Assembly: GCA_029204225.1 (NCBI GenBank)
Contig: CM055109.1
Coordinates: forward strand, 31,847,870-31,911,869
Direction of reading: 5' to 3'
DNA length: 64,000 nucleotides
Source: Diphasiastrum complanatum
Lineage: Eukaryota; Streptophyta; Lycopodiopsida; Lycopodiales; Lycopodiaceae
The position numbers and the translations under genes were made by a program. The notes beneath the pieces are model-generated. The model was given only the letters and a program-made list of their open reading frames with translations. It did no database searches and was not told the origin of the DNA. Shown one piece after another: positions 21,148-32,012 of the stretch; within the stretch, counting starts at the first letter, position 1; each line of letters opens with the position of its first letter.

Positions 21148-23061
21148 TCCGAATCCGAGTAGCCAACAATGGATAGATCTTCACTTTTATAGAGTAGACC
21201 ATAATTACAAGATGAAGATACATATCTTAGAATCCTCTTGGCCATCTTCCAATGATGGATCTTAGGATCTTGCATAAATTGACTCAATTTGTTCACACAA
21301 AAACTTAGATCGGGCCTAGTAATGGTAAGCCAAATCAAGGAGCCTACAAGACTCCTAAAAAGTGTGATGTCCTCAAAGGATCTTTCATCACCTTTATTAG
21401 GATCTTTTACAATTTGCTCCATTGGAGTATCTATGCTCTTAGAATTTTCCATATGGAATTTTTTCAACATAGAGTGAGCATATCTAGATTGGCATATAAA
21501 GACATGATTTTCATAAAAATCAACTTCTAGGCCTAGGATGTGATGTATCTCTCCTAGATCTTGCATTTTAAACTCACATCCAAGTGCTAGCTTAGTTTCA
21601 TCAACTAGCTTGATACAACTTCCACAAAGAATAATGTCATCAACATAAATTAGAAGAATGACAATATTGCTATCAACAAACTTTAGAAACATGGAAGGAT
21701 CATAGTCACTAAGAGTAAATCCTAGTGAGATAAGAAAAGAATTAAGTCTTGAATACCATGATCTTGGTGCTTGCTTGAGTCCATAAAGACTTTTGAAGAG
21801 CAAGCACACTTTGGACTCATCCTTGATAAATTCTTGAGGTTGTTCCATATAGATCTCCTCCTCAAGATAACCATTTAGAAAAGCATTGGATACATCTAAT
21901 TGGAACACCTTCCACTTGAAGAAACAAGCAAGAGAAATAAGAATTCTTATTGTCACCATCTTTGCAACGAGTGCAAAGCTCTCCTCATAATCAAGGCCAT
22001 GGATTTGAGCAAATCCTTTGGCACATAATCTTGCTTTATGCTTGTTGATGGTGCCATCGTGATTGAACTTGATCCAAAATACCCACTTGCAACCAATCAC
22101 ATGCTTGTTGGATGGAGGATCCACAAGCTCCCAAGTATTGTTGGTGATCAATGCATCATACTCTTGCTTCATGGCATCATACCACTCCTTGGTATTGAGT
22201 GGCTCTTGTACATTCTTTGGCTCTTCATGAGAGACATAAAAAACATAATTAGTGGAATTAAGATCCACTTGTTTGCCTTTGTCAACATATGAGAGCCTCT
22301 TAGGCTCGGATCTATCTCTCATGGATCTTCTTGGTGAGAAAATCCGAGGAGAGTCTTCTTCAAATCTCGACCCCATCACATCATGATTGTCTTCAAAATC
22401 AATAATTGGTGATGCATCCATAGATTTCTTGATCTCGGCCTCTTCAAAAGATGAGTGTTGATCTTCATGAAAGACAACATCTCTACTTTCAATAACTTGA
22501 GAAGTAGAGAGTATAAAGACTCTATAGGCCTTCTTGGTGGATGAGTATCCAACCATGATCCCTTTGCATGCACTAGGATCTTCCTTCTTCCTTGTTTCCA
22601 AGGGAATATGGACAAAGCATATGCATCCAAAAACTCTAAGGTGATCAACCTCATGCTTCTTCAAATATAAGATTTCATATGGTGACTTTCCTCCAAGAGC
22701 TATATGTGGGAGCCTATTGCAAAGATAGTTTGCACAATTAATGGCTTCTCCCCAAAAATCTTTGGGCAAAGATGCCTCAATTCTCATATATTTTGCACAT
22801 TCACATAGAGATCTATTCTTTCTCTCAGCCACTCCATTTTGAGATGGAGAGTAGGCACAAGAGAACTCTCTTTTGATGCTTTCAAGCTCACAAAAATCTT
22901 GAAATTTATTGGAGATATATACACCACCTCCATCACTTCTAAGAGCTTTAATCTTGAACGAGAATTGCTTCTCTACATAAGCTTTGAAAATAAGGAAATG
23001 ATCAAACGTTATAGATTTAGAAGCAAGAAGATATATCCAACCAATAAACTATTTAAGGGTG
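21148..23061 (-). pseudogene. Copia integrase-RT-RNase H segment in inverted orientation
   Basis: The minus-strand frame is open from about 23050 to 21148, over 630 codons. It has the integrase core (KALRSDGGGVYISNKF with the second catalytic Asp; QNGVAERKNRSLCE with the Glu), GYSSTKKAYRVF, the RT start (NTWELVDPPSNKHVIGCKWV), QLDVSNAFLNGYLEEEIYM, the palm motif LLIYVDDIILCG (about 21640), and an RNase H start ending in VGYSDSDL. Gag, protease and the rest of RNase H are missing. It lies between family B gag (+) and a family B LTR piece (+), but its sequence is a different Copia lineage from the intact element. The long intact frame suggests recent origin. Confidence 0.9.
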
Positions 23062-23353
23062 TTTTGGGTTCTAGTATCCATTGGTGCACTCTTGGTGATT
23101 GCTTGCAATTCTATGTGTAGAATGATCTATATTTGCTATTTTTGGATCCACACGTGTTAATTACAGTAGCTTGCTGATTTTGTACGGACAACAACAGTAC
23201 TTTATCATTTCATTCAAGTTTGATCAAGTTCTATTGGTGTTTGCATCTCATTTTTTGTGTAGATGCTGATTTTTCTACATTGGTAGTGTATTTCTCTTTC
23301 TAACCAAAGATCATTCAAGTAGATTGGATCTTAAGGATCTGAAATCTTTCACA
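23062..23353 (+). repeat. 3' part of a family B LTR
   Basis: Starts at the internal LTR word TTTGGGTTCTAGTATCCATT and runs to the terminal TTTCACA. It contains a variant palindrome CCACACGTGTTAA. Confidence 0.8.
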
Positions 23354-23951
23354 GGAAAGTTACAAGTCGAGTTTGAGTAGATTCAAATTTGAATGTTGGG
23401 TACTTTGAATCTAGACCCAAAAATAGTAGGGCTAGCATTTTGGTGGGAAAGCCAAGTGGCCAAATAGGGTTAGGACCTGTTATAAAAGGATGTAACTTGT
23501 GGAGAGACATATATTGTCTCTTCTCTATCTCATTTTGGTGGGAAAGCCAAGTGGCCAAATAGGGTTAGGACCTACTATAAAAGGATGTAACTTGTGGAGA
23601 GACATATCTTCTCTCTTCTCTATCTCATTTCATGCTTATACATTATTCTCTTGGGTTCTACTATCCATTGGTGCACTATACTTGTGATTGCATGCAATTC
23701 TATGTGTAGAATGATCTATATTTTATATTTCTGGATCCACACATGTGAAATACAGTAGCTTGGTAGATTTGTACGAAGAGAAATAGTACTTTATCATTTG
23801 ATTCATGTTTGATCAAGTTTTATTAGAGTTTGCATATCATTTTGTGTGTAGATGCTGATTTTTTTACATTGGTTAGATTGGTAGAGTATCTTCTTTTGTA
23901 ACCCAAGGTCTTTTTGTGGATTGGATGATCAATGATTTGAAATCCTTCACA
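23354..23951 (+). repeat. Family B LTR lacking its 5' end, with promoter duplication
   Basis: Starts inside the LTR (GGAAAGTTACAAGTCGAG) directly after the end of the preceding LTR piece and ends CCTTCACA. A 95-bp segment containing GGAAAGCCAAGTGGCCAAAT and TATAAAAGGATG is present twice in tandem (23437-23531 and 23532-23626). Confidence 0.8.
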
Positions 23952-24505
23952 ACCCCATTCCCTAGACTCCCAACACCTAGAATCCTCCAAAGATACAACC
24001 ATCCTCTCTCCCCCTAAGAAAAAATGTAGCCAAGTTGAGATTGTTTTGGTTAATGCCTCAACATTTCCTATAACAAAGACTAGGAAATTCAAAACAATGA
24101 CTCCCAAAGGCACTGGTCCCAAAGTCTTGCAAAACCCCTCTCCTCCATCAAGTAGCATAAATCTACCTAGAGTTTCCATTAAGCTTGATGCGTTGTGGCA
24201 AAAATGCATGCCTTGATTCCTGAAGCGAAAAAGTCCAAGAAACTACATTTCTCTTGGACATTGAACAATGTGAGAGGCCTCCTATTGACTCTTTGACGAA
24301 CGACAGGCCCTTGGAGGTCAGGGAACCTAACAGCTCCCATGTACATAATCTAGAAATAAGATTTAAAGACCACACTTAGGCAATAGTGACTCTATTTATT
24401 GTTCTTGTTGATCCTGCTATTTGTCCCACAGTAGCAGATTTTTATGTTAAATTGATTGATTCCTATAATTTTTTTTTGTTTCAAGCGGTATCCAAAGTTT
24501 ACAGG
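23952..24505. other. Unassigned region with short coding-like fragments
   Basis: A plus-strand frame of about 85 codons from 23952 is rich in Pro, Ser and Lys, and minus-strand frames also look coding in places. I recognise no domain. The minus-strand part could be the decayed continuation of the methyltransferase-like fragment at 24506. Confidence 0.3.
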
Positions 24506-25375
24506 TCAGAAAAGAGCTTTTTCTTGACTCGATGCCTGCATTGCAAACTTCGAGAAGCGCTTTGTGCACACCAACTTGTTGCCAGCTGGGTGGAATACCA
24601 CTATCCTCCAAAGTGGAGCTGTGGTGACGTCCAAAAAATTCACAACAACATCTTTCATCTCTATGTATTTAAAAGGGCGATCGTCATTCAACGAGCTCGA
24701 CAGGTTAAAACTGTATGGAATATCAGCGATGCAGAGAGTGTATGGTCTTCTTTTCAGAAACTTTGTGATTTCTCTTGCATCGCCTTGTTGAATCGTATGA
24801 GAGCAAGGGGGACATCAATAGACTTTGGGACAAATGGCTCCTTTGGATCTTCCTCAACGCTTATGTCCCCAGTCTAATAACTCTTCCTATGTCTTCTCTC
24901 AGCTTTTGCTTTTTGAAGTTGGGTCCTAAATTGCTCAGGGAGCTGCCCACTCTTCTTATCATCAGAACTCTGAAAAAATAAGAAATTGCATATGTTAGAA
25001 TAGACCTATGCTTAGCATGGATAAATCTCTTAGAATCATAAAATCAACTCATGTGAGAATCTTATGCTGATCATGGTAAAGCAATTGAAAAAATTGTTTA
25101 CAAAAAATCTTTGAAAACAAATCGCATAAACAACTTTGAAAGATAAAGATAACCATGTGAGAATCCTATGATGAGCATGGCTATAGAAGTTCAAATAAAT
25201 AATAAGAGAAAATTGTTAAAGACAAATACTCATGCTCAACATAATTTTTTTGAAATGTAAGCATACCATGTCTCTAAATAAAATAAAAAATATTTGAAGC
25301 TCCTTGTCCTTGAAGCAGTTCGGGTACAAGGCCTGGCATTCTGTCCAATCTTGACAATTTAATCTCATGTCAAAC
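24506..25375 (-). pseudogene. Second methyltransferase-like spliced gene fragment
   Basis: Two minus-strand exons are visible. The first ends at 25267 (words LNCQDWTECQALYPNCFKDK). A GTATGC donor follows, and a strong polypyrimidine acceptor (TTCTTATTTTTTCAG) opens the second exon at 24969 in the same phase (SSDDKKSGQLPEQF). The second exon holds RRPYTLCIADIPYSFN, where ADIPY fits catalytic motif IV of N4/N6 methyltransferases (DPPY), and then TAPLWRIVVFHP, matching the strand after it. One stop near 24865 and one frameshift near 24750 break it. Its layout is like the fragment at 18.4-19.7 kb but the sequence is clearly different. The SAM-binding motif is not seen here. Confidence 0.45.
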
Positions 25376-25560
25376 TTCAGCTTCCATCGGGAGATTGCTG
25401 CGTCGTCGGCTTCGAGTCTTTCCTCTTCACCTGTAACAACGTCATACAATTCCTTTACCATTAGCATAGTTCTCATCTTAAATTTCCAAAGATGGTAATT
25501 GGCTCCATCAAGCTTGTCCATGATAGGACTGGCTTTCCCTTGGGAATCCATGTGGAAGAT
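25376..25560 (-). pseudogene. Copia gag N-terminus (minus strand)
   Basis: The minus-strand frame starts MDSQGKASPIMDKLDGANYH at about 25552. LWKFKMRTMLMVKELYDVV and ISRWKLKFD are classic Copia gag words. Similarity ends at about 25375 and the frame runs on into the methyltransferase-like exon, so the fusion is probably accidental. Confidence 0.8.
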
Positions 25561-25771
25561 TAGTCTAAGTGATAGTAGCATCTATCAGTGACTTAAGTAT
25601 GAAAATCCAGTGCAAATTTACAGAACAATAAAACAATCATCCTATCGGCTAGTAGGATAAGATTTTGTGGCAAGCTTATCAGGCTATAGAAATAGCTTTT
25701 ACATAAAACCGCTTAAGAAATCAGATGGATTCTGATATAAAAGCTCTAAATGATCAAAGAATAGTAATCTA

Positions 25772-25786
25772 GAAGCTCTGATACCA
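25772..25786 (-). promoter_or_regulatory. Primer-binding site (initiator Met-tRNA), minus strand
   Basis: TGGTATCAGAGCTTC on the minus strand, directly after an LTR end (TTTTTTCAGCA). Confidence 0.85.
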
Positions 25787-26540
25787 TGCTGAAAAAATGT
25801 TTCCTCAGTGCGTGCACTATTAATAACAATAGATGAACACAATAATAAGATTAAATTTAGAGCTAGATGCGCGGTGATAGCGGAAGCAAGAGCAGACAAA
25901 GCAAACAGAAAGTCAGACAGAGAGCGAAGAGCATTGCAAATACTGATAGAATCTGAATGCAAAACTAGACAACACTTTATTCAGATGGATTGTAACGAAA
26001 TACAAGTTAATGATGCAGGTGAGCACAAGACAATAGCGGGTGAAACCGCGTGCTCACAAAGCTAACTACAAACTGTAAAAGCTACGAGCTTATTACTGAC
26101 GATCCGTCTGAAGAAGAGAATCAATGCATGAAAAGCATCTACAGTGTCGGTCTCATCGGATTCAATAATTCGTGTTCTTGATTATTGATGCCTCATTACA
26201 ATGATCTACATACTATTTACATTTATGCGGATGAGTGTACTAGAGATGGCATGGAGCCATTTTGCCATGTGGAAGAAGATCGTGGCTGTTGTCATTGTCA
26301 AGTTGGTTGCGCAATACAAAGGATGAGTGTGAGGAGGTCGATAAGTTGGGCTTCCCCGATATGTTGTCTAGGTTGGGTCTACCCGATAAGTCGTCCAAGT
26401 TGGGTCTATTCGATAAGTTGTCCAACTCCGATATGTCGGCCATCTTCACTTGCTTGTCTTCAATAGTTGAGCTGCGCGACAATGCAAGTAAATATGCAGC
26501 AATGAATGAGTTCATAACACCATGTTGCCAATGATTGATG
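25787..26540 (-). repeat. 5' LTR of a Copia element (minus strand; outer end uncertain)
   Basis: The inner end is fixed by the adjacent primer-binding site. The outer boundary is a guess near 26540. The LTR contains an imperfect tandem array at 26330-26445. Confidence 0.5.
26330..26445. repeat. Imperfect tandem array in LTR
   Basis: About four copies of a unit like CCGATAAGTCGTCCAAGTTG, 25-28 bp apart. On the minus strand it reads as a repeated Leu-Asp-Asn/Asp-Leu-Ser-Gly peptide, which I regard as a by-product. Confidence 0.7.
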
Positions 26541-27390
26541 ACCACTAGTAAATTGTTCTCTTCATAATATAAATTAGAGTGATACAAATTCAAAAAGTTT
26601 TTTAGGGTGCAATTGCATATGTTTCTACATTTTACTAGCAGTCATCATACACATCAACATTTTACCAGCTTGGCTTTTTGTATGTACTTACATAAAATGT
26701 ATTTGCATCTTTTATTCTCATAAAGTACAATATCTAAGAACTAATTTTATGCAATAAATCTTAGAGACCTAATAATCCCCTAGGGCCATGTGACTTGCCA
26801 CAAGCATTTGTTTAGATCATTGTTGTTGATGATGATGTTAGTGCATCATGCAAGTTGAAAACCTAGGGAAGCATGCAAGAAAAAGAGAGGGACGTGAATT
26901 TTTTGCTATTTATGGCTTGCATATAAAGGTGCATCTAAAGTGTGAGCCTGCACGCAAGCTAAAGAGAGAGACATTATTTTTTTGCTATTTTCAAATTGCA
27001 ATATAGAGATGCATCTAAAGGACTGAAATCTTTCAATAGAATTCTTAGCAACGTGGCAGTGCTTATGCATGTACCCTGTCGATTAAGACATTGACATCAA
27101 TGTTAACTTTTGCATCAAGTTCATCGACCAACACATAGTGTATATGACATTTTGCAATGCAATGCAAAAAATAAAAGTATCTTGTAAAAAGATACTTATA
27201 AAGGCCATGTGTCCATATAAAGCATGGAGCATGAGCTGAGTCCCAAAAAAAAATCAACACATATGCATATGCACATAGAGTAAGGCCATCTAGATGTGAG
27301 CTTTCTTTGTGAGATTGCCCAATTTGATCCGAGTCATCCCCTCTCAACATAAGACTGAGGACTTGAGACAAAATCAGCTATGTGACTTGC
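26541..27390. other. Non-coding stretch, nothing recognised
   Basis: AT-rich sequence with two related short segments (near 26860-26960 and 26935-27020, each with AAAGAGAG...TTTTTGCTATTT and ATAAAGGTGCATCTAAAG-like words), a weak direct repeat. Confidence 0.5.
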
Positions 27391-27399
27391 CTTACTTAA

Positions 27400-30030
27400 A
27401 AAATTTAAACTGATGAGAGCGTTCTGGTTGTAGCAGTAGTTTCATCTTCGAGGCCTAGAAGTGATACCTACAGTGACAAAGTCAGCCATGTGTGGAAGAC
27501 TAACTAGTTTTGTGCTGAATCAATTGATTTGAACTCTTACTCGAATTCATAGTATCTGTCCACTTCCAGGCGGTGATCACCGTCTTATGCTAGCACGCAA
27601 TGGGCTTTTGCCATGTGTAGTTGAGAATTGTAACTTGTGTGTAGAGTAGACTACCATACCTGCCTTGTTGTCACCCCAAAGAGTAGCTGGTTGAGAAAAA
27701 TGAATGCCCTTGAGAAAATGGGATTGACAATTGTGGCAGGCACCACCATAATCCAAAGGGTTCTGCCAATTCTCTTGTAAACAATCAGCTTCAACTCCAC
27801 GCCGCTACTTCAGCACCTCCACTATGGCGCAGAGTCCTCTTGAGCAATTGAGCTACACACAACGACCCTGCAGCTACGAGCGTTTGAGCTGAGTCTCAGA
27901 CAAATGCTTCAAGGAGGATCTGCTTGCCAGATAGAATTGAAATCAGTGAAAATCATACCTGGAGCGGCGTTGAGCCATAATTTGCACAGCAATAACGGGC
28001 AGAGGGCCCTGTTTAAGGAATGTCATAAACAAATTTATGATTCTTAGAGGCTGCTATTAAGAGGCAATCGCCCAAGGGCATAATGCCCTTGCACGTCTTA
28101 GAGCACGCATGCAAAGAGCAACCCAAGGAGGGAAAAGAAGCACAATTTCTTTCAAAAGCTTGTTTCAGAAACTCTACGTGCCATGGAAACTCCCCTATCA
28201 CATTCATAGATAGAACATTCTTTTTTGCAATCCACTGCTGATCCAGCCATTCAGCTGGATGGCAAATCTGCTCCCGTTCCAGCTGGAGCACGCTCCCCAT
28301 GATAAATTGCAAATGATTCACACAGTGAGAATCAAGCAAGGCAATGCAAGGGACTGTTGGAGATTCGCTCTCACTCACAGACTAATGGAGGAACTAAATG
28401 CAAGTAAAACCTGGTCTCCCAAGGCTATTGGAGAACTCCATGGCTGGCTCGCATGTTGCTGTCTCTCCTGTTGCTATTCAAAGCTAGGGCCTTATGTGTG
28501 CCTGTTGCTATTCAAAGCTAGGGCCTTATGTGTGCTTGCTGATGAGAGCGCAGGCATGGGAGTAGCCAACGCTCGATAGATCTTTAATAACCGTGCTGGC
28601 CATGAGAATCACGCCTCCGTATGGTGGGCAATTCTCCATTGTCTTAAGACTTGCACTAAGACGGCATACGGGAGAACACGCTCAGATATGGGCCATTGAT
28701 CAAGAAAATCAATCCAACCTTGGCTACTCCCATGCCTGCGCTCTCATCAACCAGCCCACAACAGATCTAAGCTTTGAACAATCTCAGGCGAGTGACCTCT
28801 TTGTGGCCATGGAGCTTTCCAAAAGCCTTGAGGAAAAAGGCTTTACCTGCATTTAGTTCCTCCACTAATCTGTGATGTGTGTGCCAGAGTGAATTTCCAA
28901 CACTAGCTTGCATTGCCTTGCTTGATTCTGACTCCATGAATCATGCCATTGCAGTAGAAGAAATGATGGCTAGTTGTTGGCTTGCACTGAGGGTGGGTTT
29001 GCTCCACAGTTATGGGAAGGGTGTTTTGGAAAGGGCGCAAAATTGTCACCCAGCTGTATAGATGATCAACAGTGGATTGCAGAGAAAAATTTCTCTACAT
29101 GAATGAGATGAGAACTGATTCCATGGCAGCCATGGTGTCTGGACTCATGAAAGAAATTGTGTTTCTTTTCCATTCTAGCGTTGCTCTTTGCATGGGTGCT
29201 TAGAGAAGTGGAAGTGCATTATGGGTCTTTGAATAGGAGCCTTTGGAAATCAGTCAATTGCGTCTGACACTCGTGCTGACACTCCATCAATAGTGCGCTC
29301 TGCCCGTAATTCCTGTCCAACAACTCATGGCTGAACGCCACACCAGTGTGATCTTCACCCATGTGATGCTATCTGGCAAGCAGGTCCTCCTTAAAGCACT
29401 CGTGTGAGAGCTTGAAGGCTCTTTTCCTCTTAAAATTTGTTTGAGAGCTCAAAGGATCATAGCTGCATGCCTCACGGTAACTGGACGTGAAAGAAAAGTG
29501 GTTTCTGTGTGTAGCTCCATTGCACAAGGGGACTCAGCGCCATGGTGGAGGTGTTGAAGTAGTGGAGTTGAAGCCAATTGTTTTCAAGAGAATTGGCAGA
29601 CCCTTTGGAATTATGGTGGTGCCTGCCACTATTGTCAATCCCTGGCCTATTTTGAAGAGCATTCATTTTTCTCAGGTAGGTACTCTTGAGTCTTTAGGAT
29701 GACAGCAAGTGCCAAGCGGGTACGAGAGTCTACACACAGGTTTACCGTTCTCTCAAGTACCCGTCACAAAAGGCCATTGTGTACTAAGCATCAATTAATG
29801 GTGCTCCACTGATCACCGTTCATCTGGAAGTGCAGAGATATTTTAAATCACATGATTCAGCACAGAATTAGCTGGTTTTTTCACACGCAGCCAATATTGT
29901 CACTATTGCTAATTTGCTATCACTTCTCGGCCCGAAAGACGAAACTCGTGCGACAACCAGAACCCCTCCCTCCTCAAACTTAGAATACGAAGCACGGCAT
30001 CTCGTGAATGGCTTGGAATTCGAGTACAGA
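27400..30030. repeat. Long imperfect inverted repeat (foldback), arms about 1.2 kb
   Basis: The left arm (about 27400-28570) reappears in reverse complement and in strict order in the right arm (about 28720-30000). The best stretch is 28 bases at 28541-28568 against 28721-28748 without a mismatch (GATGAGAGCGCAGGCATGGG...). Other paired blocks are: CTGCTTGCCAG (27920) with CTGGCAAGCAG (29375); AGAATTGGCAGACCC (29588) with its partner near 27760; GGCGGTGATCACCG (27570) with CTGATCACCG (29809); and the GCATTTAGTTCCTCC pair (28390/28850). Differences and small gaps are scattered through both arms. The axis is near 28645 with little loop. No transposase, terminal CA/TG or target duplication was identified. 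Confidence 0.85.
28013..28378 (-). CDS. Hypothetical 121-codon ORF in left arm of the inverted repeat
   Basis: An open minus-strand frame (start MSESESPTVPCIALLD) runs through the left arm. The corresponding frame in the right arm has related peptides (CIALLDSDSMNH; NCVSFPF) but several stops. No domain is recognised and it may be non-coding. It is listed because it is the longest frame in the foldback and suggests the arms derive from a duplicated gene piece. Confidence 0.2.
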   Translation of the reverse strand: MSESESPTVPCIALLDSHCVNHLQFIMGSVLQLEREQICHPAEWLDQQWIAKKNVLSMNVIGEFPWHVEFLKQAFERNCASFPSLGCSLHACSKTCKGIMPLGDCLLIAASKNHKFVYDIP

Positions 30031-30720
30031 AGAATCACTTTAAAGCTTTTGGCTTGGAGATACAACAAGAAATCTGAAAAAGGTGGTTTCTATGCCTTCA
30101 TCAAAATAAAAGAAGCCAGAATATATAATCAATGAAAAATATCGGCACAACTTTAGAACATTCAGCACAGCAGGCTGATGGGGTTTCACGTGAAGACGAA
30201 AAAGACATGAAGGATGGGGGGGGGCATCAGTGTGGGAGTTCGCAGGCACATGACACCTGGACCTCCTCGCTCATGCACCAATGCTGCATGGATGTATGTA
30301 TTAATGTAAATAATTTTGATGAGAGCATGAGTGAGTGACACAATCTTGCATAAAAAGCTCACACCTAGATCACATGCATATGCATACACATTCCATCTTG
30401 ATTCTTGATAAGGACACGTGGCATGATTTGGAAAGTGTATTAATTATGGTCTCCACTTCCATTCTTCTATTAAACCCAGGTATCATTCAGGAGGAGCCTC
30501 TATTATTCTTCTATTAGAACTAGGTATTCTTCACTAGGACAAAACTTGCTACAAGACAATAGTCAACCGTTGGATGAAGAATCCTTCACGGGATTGATGA
30601 TGGGTAGCTGGGATTTTGATGTTGCCTCATTCACTGAGTGGATTGATTAGATGTAAGTGCATTTCAGACAATTCATCAGTAGTGGTGTTGTTATTGGATT
30701 GGATCTGTTGTTTCCACTAG

Positions 30721-30761
<41 letters not shown>

Positions 30762-30948
30762 GGTCCACTCAAGCCTATGTGGTAGAGCTAGCATGCTTCC
30801 AGAGTACATGGAAAGGAAGAGTGACATTGGCTTGTAGTAAATCTCCCCAAGCTTTGGTACCTTCAAGGGTTTTGCTTTCAAAGGGCTTGTGAGGTACTTT
30901 ATGGGAAGTGGAAGATTGTTGGTCGGCATTGCGGATTTGCTGGCAATA
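30031..30948. other. Non-coding stretch with CT microsatellite
   Basis: No gene recognised. A perfect CT repeat of about 36 bp lies at 30725-30760. Confidence 0.6.
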
Positions 30949-30951
30949 CTA

Positions 30952-31386
30952 ATGATGCAACCGAATTTCTTCAGATGGGTGAGGGTAAACTATCGGGGTT
31001 GAATCTTCACTTGGAGGAACAGCCTGCGGCTGAGGTTTGCTGGGTGCAAGTGTAGGGGCTTGGCGTTGGGTTTGTGCTCGAGTCAAGACCCAAGAAAGAT
31101 GAGTTTCGATGGGTAAGGTTTCTACTTGCACTAAACAGACAGGAGCAACAGGCTTAGATCGGGATGGGCAATCCTTTACGTGATGTTCAATACCACAGTT
31201 TTCACAAGATGGAAGAAAACGGAGTTTATCTGGGCAGTGAATACTAGGATGTTTACCTGCGCAGATAAAGCATTCTCGTATTGCGGGCAGTTGATGTGCG
31301 ACAAAGACAACTTGGTTTGAATTGTAAGCTTGGGCATTGGGATCCACTGTTTGAGCATTAGAATCATAGGTATAATAAACAACCAT
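30952..31386 (-). pseudogene. Gypsy gag C-terminal fragment with zinc knuckles
   Basis: A 145-codon minus-strand frame contains two cysteine clusters, CFICAGKHPSIHC and CENCGIEHHVKDC, followed by a Pro/Gln-rich tail with VLTRAQTQ and STPIVYPHPSEE. The same order of words occurs at 61965-62447, so both come from one Gypsy family. Nothing else of the element is attached. Confidence 0.8.
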
Positions 31387-31649
31387 TTTGTTCTACTCAT
31401 CCTTAGTTTAATGGTTGATGTTGTTGTAGATGATGTTTTGTATCTTCTTCCAGGTTGGCCCTCTTTAAAACATGTAAGTTTGTTTAACTATGGTTTGCTT
31501 GAAATATATAACTACTAACCATAAGTTGTAAGAGTCAGGCAGGTCAAATCACAACTCTAGACCTTGCCCAACATGAGTTTCGAAAATGTACAAAAATATT
31601 ACCGAAAAACTCCTAATATTTTCAGACCGACAAACAACGTTACATTCCT

Positions 31650-32012
31650 TTACAGGTGTAAAAACTTTATTGGGCCAGATGTACATTGAATAGTTGAATA
31701 GTCAATAAGAGCATCTTGACAAAAGGCCCTTTTGGTGCTCGAACTTCCTCTGGTGTTGAGACGATCCATTGCGAGATGAATATGGGACCCAAGGCACATC
31801 ATTTTTCTTCTTCCTATCACCTGCAACCTTGGTCTTTTTTGATCCAATAAGCTTGTTGACCCTCCATCTTGCTCTACAATTGAAAGAGTACCAAAATCTT
31901 TATGTTTAAGTTGATGATCAATTTGTTGTGCCACATGGCATTGCTTCAGGCTTACTAAGTACATTTCACTTTTTGGGGACTTGGGAGGGAGCTTGATAGA
32001 TGCTACCCACAA
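31650..32012 (-). CDS. Unrecognised 120-codon ORF
   Basis: The minus-strand frame begins MWVASIKLPPKSPKSEM and contains GTLSIVEQDGGSTSLLDQKR. It is Lys/Ser-rich with no known motif or membrane segment. It lies between Gypsy gag and a family D LTR and may be a piece of the same element. Being open could be chance. Confidence 0.2.
   Translation of the reverse strand: MWVASIKLPPKSPKSEMYLVSLKQCHVAQQIDHQLKHKDFGTLSIVEQDGGSTSLLDQKRPRLQVIGRRKMMCLGSHIHLAMDRLNTRGSSSTKRAFCQDALIDYSTIQCTSGPIKFLHL

Noticed and set aside
19711-23951. A complete family B element bounded by the outer LTRs
   Set aside because: The right LTR pieces are incomplete, the flanking bases (CTTTT and ACCCC) do not match, and the inner pol is inverted and from another lineage.
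24386-24877. 163-codon plus-strand frame as a gene
   Set aside because: The minus strand at the same place has a splice acceptor and methyltransferase-like motifs; the plus-strand frame has no domain.
26240-26593. 117-codon minus-strand frame with repeated Leu-Asp-Asp-Leu-Ser-Gly
   Set aside because: The periodicity comes from a short DNA tandem array inside an LTR; the opposite strand is also open over it.
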